From NCBI RefSeq assembly GCF_963668215.1, contig NZ_OY764190.1, positions 5,952,001-6,016,000 of the forward strand: a DNA stretch of 64,000 nucleotides, given 5' to 3'. The stretch comes from an uncultured Desulfosarcina sp. (GTDB lineage: Bacteria > Desulfobacterota > Desulfobacteria > Desulfobacterales > Desulfosarcinaceae). Shown here piece after piece: positions 61,267 to 64,000 of the stretch. Under the pieces are notes generated by a model. It did no database searches and had not been told where the DNA came from. It saw only the letters and a list, made by a program, of their open reading frames with translations. Every line of letters starts with the position of its first letter. Position 1 is the stretch's first letter. A program made the translations under genes and the position numbers.

Positions 61267-62897
61267 GATCGTTTAAGACTCCTTTTTACCAGGTCGGTCA
61301 TCTTCCGCCACTCCGGTATTTTCAATAACACGGCCATGGCGCAGAAAGCGGCGATGCCCGCGCCGATGGCCAGCCCCACATCCAGCAGCAATCGGATACC
61401 GCCGACCGCCGATGCATCGGGAAGCAGCCGACGGCAGAGCATGATGACGGCCGCGGCCATCACACCGGAGGCGAGCAGGGTTTTCAGGCAGCTGGATAAA
61501 ATCGACCGCCACCGGATTACGCCCAGCTTTCTTCTCAGGTGGACCACCAGAATCGTCAGATTCATCATGGAAGACAGCGAGGTCGCCAAAGCCAGCCCGC
61601 AGTGTCCCATGGGCCCCATCAGCGCCATGCCCAGAAGGATGTTGGCGGCGATGGCCAACGTCGCGCTGATCACCGGCGTACGCGTGTCCTGCATGGCGTA
61701 GAAGGTAGAAACCACAATTCTCACCGCAGAGAAAGCCCATAATCCTAAAGCATAGTACAAAAGGGCATCGGAGGTCAATCGTGCGGTCTGAGGATCGAAG
61801 GCCCCGCGCTGGAACAACAGCGCTACGATGGGCTCGCGCAGAACGATCAGCCCGACCATGGCCGGAAGGGTCAGAAACAGGACCAGACGCATGGCGTGGC
61901 CGAAGGTTTCGCCCATACCGGCATGGTCATGGCTGGCAGCCTGGCGCGACAGGCTGGGCAGAACCGCTGTGGCCGCCGCCTGGCCAAAAATTCCCAGAGG
62001 AAATTGAACCAGCCGGTCGGCGTAGTAGAGATAAGACACACTGCCTTCTGCGAGCAAAGAAGCCAAAAGGGTGCCTACCAGGATGTTGATCTGATACACC
62101 GCCGCCCCGAAAATCGTGGGCAGCATCAGCAGGCCGACGGCTCGCATGCGCGGGTGCCACAACCCGGAACGGTTCCAGAACCGGATACCATGCTTGACCA
62201 GGTAGGGCAGCTGCAGGGCCAGCTGAAGAATCCCGCCCAACAGCACCCCTCCCGAAAGGCCCAATACGCGAACCGTCTGGGAGTCGGAAAACCGGGACAC
62301 GGCAAAGACGGCACCGATCATGGCCAGGTTCAGCATCAGCGGCGCCACGGCCGGGGCGGCAAAGTGGCCCAGCACATTGAGGATTCCCATGCACAGGGCC
62401 ACAAGCCCGATCAGGATCACATAGGGGAACATGATGCGGGTCAGGGTCACCGTCAGGGCCATCTTCTCGGGAGGCGTGGCAAATCCGGGGGCCACCGCAT
62501 GGATGATGAGCGGAGCGGCCACCACGCCGACAATGGCGACTACCGACAGGCAGACCAGCAGCAGTTTCAGCGAACTGACGGCCAGGCGGTGGGCGTCTTC
62601 GCGATCCCCGTTGATCAGGGCATCGGTGAAAACGGGGACAAAGGCCAGGCTCAGGGAGCCTTCACCGAACAGCCGGCGCAGCAGATTGGGAATCCTGAAA
62701 GCGGCGATGAAGGCATCGGCGGCCATTCCGGCCCCGAAAAACGAGGCCAGCACCATGTCGCGCACGTAACCGAAAATCCGGCTGAGCAGGGTGGCCGCCC
62801 CCACCACGCCGGCCGCGCGGGTGACCTGCCGGTTTTCGCTTTTTGGCTGCCGCTCTCGGCTTGGATTCATAGGGCCCCGACGATGACGATCTTCCAC
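61263..62897 (-). CDS. murJ: Lipid II flippase MurJ
   Basis: 544 residues, 14 hydrophobic helices. The MVF signature near residue 40-80 (LLSRIFGYVRDMVLASFFGA, then RIPNLLRRLFGEGSLSLAFVP) is present. The GTG at 62897 follows AAGGACTATT; an ATG nine codons on is an alternative. It flips lipid II across the inner membrane. It overlaps ftsB. Confidence 0.95.
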   Translation of the reverse strand: MEDRHRRGPMNPSRERQPKSENRQVTRAAGVVGAATLLSRIFGYVRDMVLASFFGAGMAADAFIAAFRIPNLLRRLFGEGSLSLAFVPVFTDALINGDREDAHRLAVSSLKLLLVCLSVVAIVGVVAAPLIIHAVAPGFATPPEKMALTVTLTRIMFPYVILIGLVALCMGILNVLGHFAAPAVAPLMLNLAMIGAVFAVSRFSDSQTVRVLGLSGGVLLGGILQLALQLPYLVKHGIRFWNRSGLWHPRMRAVGLLMLPTIFGAAVYQINILVGTLLASLLAEGSVSYLYYADRLVQFPLGIFGQAAATAVLPSLSRQAASHDHAGMGETFGHAMRLVLFLTLPAMVGLIVLREPIVALLFQRGAFDPQTARLTSDALLYYALGLWAFSAVRIVVSTFYAMQDTRTPVISATLAIAANILLGMALMGPMGHCGLALATSLSSMMNLTILVVHLRRKLGVIRWRSILSSCLKTLLASGVMAAAVIMLCRRLLPDASAVGGIRLLLDVGLAIGAGIAAFCAMAVLLKIPEWRKMTDLVKRSLKRS

Positions 62898-62905
62898 AAT
62901 AGTCC

Positions 62906-62934
62906 TTGACTTCCTCGAATTTTTTGTCTATCAG
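62906..62934 (+). promoter_or_regulatory. Sigma-70-type promoter for rpsT
   Basis: TTGACT, a 17-base spacer, then TATCAG, 48 bases before the rpsT start codon. It matches the -35 box at 5 of 6 positions and the -10 at 4 of 6. It is divergent from murJ. Confidence 0.6.
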
Positions 62935-62981
62935 GAAGTTTTGTATTTTCCCAAATCATTTCCGAAAGGAGTAAGAGCAAG

Positions 62982-63245
62982 GTGGCTAACCATAAATCAG
63001 CACTGAAACGTGCCGGGCAGAACGAGCGCCGGCGGATGCGGAACAAAGCGGTTCAGACCCGGGTCAAAAACGTTGTCAAGGATGTACGCCTCGCCGTCGC
63101 CCAGAATGAGGGCGATGCTGCCGAAAAGCTGAACGCGGCCAAGTCCGCTATCGACAAGGCGGCTAAAAAAGGTGCGCTCCACAAAAAGACCGCTTCCCGT
63201 AAAATTTCTCGTCTCGCCCGCCAGGTCAACGCTCAACAGGCCTGA
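62982..63245 (+). CDS. rpsT: 30S ribosomal protein S20
   Basis: 87 residues from a GTG start at 62982 with AAAGGAG upstream; GTG is common for rpsT in E. coli as TTG. Family sequence MANHKSALKRAGQNERRRMR and AAKSAIDKAAKKGALHKKTA. Binds 16S rRNA early in assembly. Single-gene unit followed by a terminator. Confidence 0.98.
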   Translation: MANHKSALKRAGQNERRRMRNKAVQTRVKNVVKDVRLAVAQNEGDAAEKLNAAKSAIDKAAKKGALHKKTASRKISRLARQVNAQQA

Positions 63246-63270
63246 ACCCTTTTTGTTTCCAGTCATAGAT

Positions 63271-63303
63271 AACCGGCAGTGAACGCCCCCTGCCGGTTTT
63301 TCG
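63271..63303 (+). terminator. Intrinsic terminator of rpsT
   Basis: ACCGGCAG pairs with CTGCCGGT around a 10-base loop and is followed by TTTTTCG, 26 bases after the rpsT stop. Confidence 0.9.
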
Positions 63304-63331
63304 TCTCTCGATCGCTGGCCGGCCGCCGCTG

Positions 63332-63853
63332 TCAAAAATCTTCCGTCAGGCGGTTGAAGGCCGATTCGGCCATTTTCTGCGAAAGCGTGGCGATGGCCTC
63401 GGATTTGTTGCGATCCGTGGCCATTTTGTCCCCGGCTACCACCGCATAGGCCTCGCTTTCCACAATATTTCCCGAATTCCAGAGCAGTTGCCCCTCGGGC
63501 GATTCCAACCGCAGGGTTACTATACCGGTGACCCGCCGCTCCGTGGCAGTCGATACGCTGGTGCGGGTGATGTTGGCCACGGACAACCGGGCAATGGTCC
63601 CCGACAAGATGCCGTCGGCCGATGACCGTTCACGGGCCAGGCTCTCCTTGCGATTGCGTGTGAATTCGTAGATCAGGTCGTTGGTAAAGGTGCTCTCCAC
63701 CCCGGTCTCGGCCGTCTTGTTTTCCAGAAGAGTGACAAAAATGAGCTTGACCCCGGCCGGATAGCTGCCGCTGCCGGAGAAATGGTAGCCGCAAGCTGAA
63801 AAACAGGCGACGAATACGGCGATTGCGAATATGAATAGAATCCGGCGCTTCAT
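63332..63853 (-). CDS. lptE: LPS-assembly lipoprotein LptE
   Basis: 173 residues. The lipobox FSACGYHFSGSG at about residue 20 is the LptE signature. The domain continues VKLIFVTLLENKTAETGVES and SRSTADGILSG-like strands. LptE plugs LptD in the outer membrane, so the cell makes LPS. It is convergent with rpsT. Upstream, beyond 63875, lies a repeat array. Confidence 0.93.
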   Translation of the reverse strand: MKRRILFIFAIAVFVACFSACGYHFSGSGSYPAGVKLIFVTLLENKTAETGVESTFTNDLIYEFTRNRKESLARERSSADGILSGTIARLSVANITRTSVSTATERRVTGIVTLRLESPEGQLLWNSGNIVESEAYAVVAGDKMATDRNKSEAIATLSQKMAESAFNRLTEDF

Positions 63854-63874
63854 TTGGTTTCCATTTATTCAATA

Positions 63875-63978
63875 GTGTTAAGTGTTAAGTGATTAAGCGA
63901 ATGAATGCTGTCGATTGAATTATTAAAATCGACCGACATCCTTAACTTAACACTTAAAACCTAACACTTAAAACTCTA
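63875..63978. repeat. Palindromic GTTAAGTG array at the window edge
   Basis: GTGTTAAGTGTTAAGTGATT at 63876-63898, an AT-rich spacer with its own palindrome (GTCGATTG...AAATCGAC), then CTTAACTTAACACTTAAAAC and CCTAACACTTAAAAC. The arms are inverse. It precedes lptE on the minus strand, so it may follow an unseen upstream gene. Confidence 0.8.
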
Positions 63979-64000
63979 TTTTCATACAACAATATTCACC

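Overview
The window looks like chromosomal DNA of a Desulfobacterota member, most like the Desulfosarcina/Desulfobacterales group. This is inferred from family content and gene order (liv transporter cluster, PEP-CTERM protein, xerC-hslV-hslU, argB-argD-argG-argH, clpS-clpA, slipin-NfeD) and from the mobile-element style; no rRNA or species marker is present. Most of it is housekeeping DNA on the minus strand. Accessory, AT-richer stretches lie at about 1-3000, 19500-24700 and 39200-42700.

Layout. 1-950: an IS3-type element cut by the window edge, inserted into an IS4-type transposase gene. 1450-3668: a PEP-CTERM protein gene with a near-consensus sigma-54 promoter, lying between a diverged copy of the aat 3' end and aat itself. 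3782-10489: two four-helix-bundle (S23/IVP-like) genes interleaved with clpA, clpS, a metallophosphoesterase and secA. 10744-19267: M23 peptidase, folD, argC and the complete branched-chain amino acid transporter livFGMHK. 19500-24500: an array of compact promoterless cassettes (ankyrin lipoprotein, GNAT acetyltransferase, exported SecD-P1-like protein) separated by attC-like sites, bounded by a tyrosine recombinase whose reading frame is broken at an A10 run. 24766-38552: small ORF, holA, lspA, ileS, then on the plus strand an HD hydrolase and a full-length CarB homologue with altered catalytic residues, rsmG, a PAS-GGDEF-EAL protein and a eukaryotic-type HisA. 39214-42685: a patchwork of hypothetical genes, a stand-alone DnaA domain IV protein, a RelE/HigB-type toxin-antitoxin pair and a decayed integrase next to tRNA-Cys and tRNA-Gly. 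42922-58824: pgsA, transaldolase-like aldolase, YHS protein, folK, dapF, arg genes, hslUV-xerC, slipin/NfeD, uracil-DNA glycosylase. 58890-63853: coaBC, small envelope and division genes, murJ, rpsT, lptE.

The most unusual structure is a set of short degenerate tandem-repeat arrays between genes. The commonest word is TAGCTCATAG/CTATGAGCTA; others are GTTTGTTGG, GAACGTC, GTTCACT, GTTAAGT and CAAATTCC. Many start exactly at, or supply, the stop codon of the upstream gene, and many are followed by an array in the opposite orientation, so the RNA or ssDNA could fold into a long imperfect hairpin. Both four-helix-bundle genes in the window sit between two such opposed arrays, that is, in the loop. 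This resembles the architecture of rRNA intervening sequences that encode S23/IVP proteins, but here it is in protein-coding operons. I regard this as the best candidate for an undescribed element family.

Other items worth attention are the CarB pseudoenzyme, the possible -1 frameshift in the recombinase, the integron-like cassettes without a recognisable IntI, and a 119-bp MITE-like element touching the argD stop codon.
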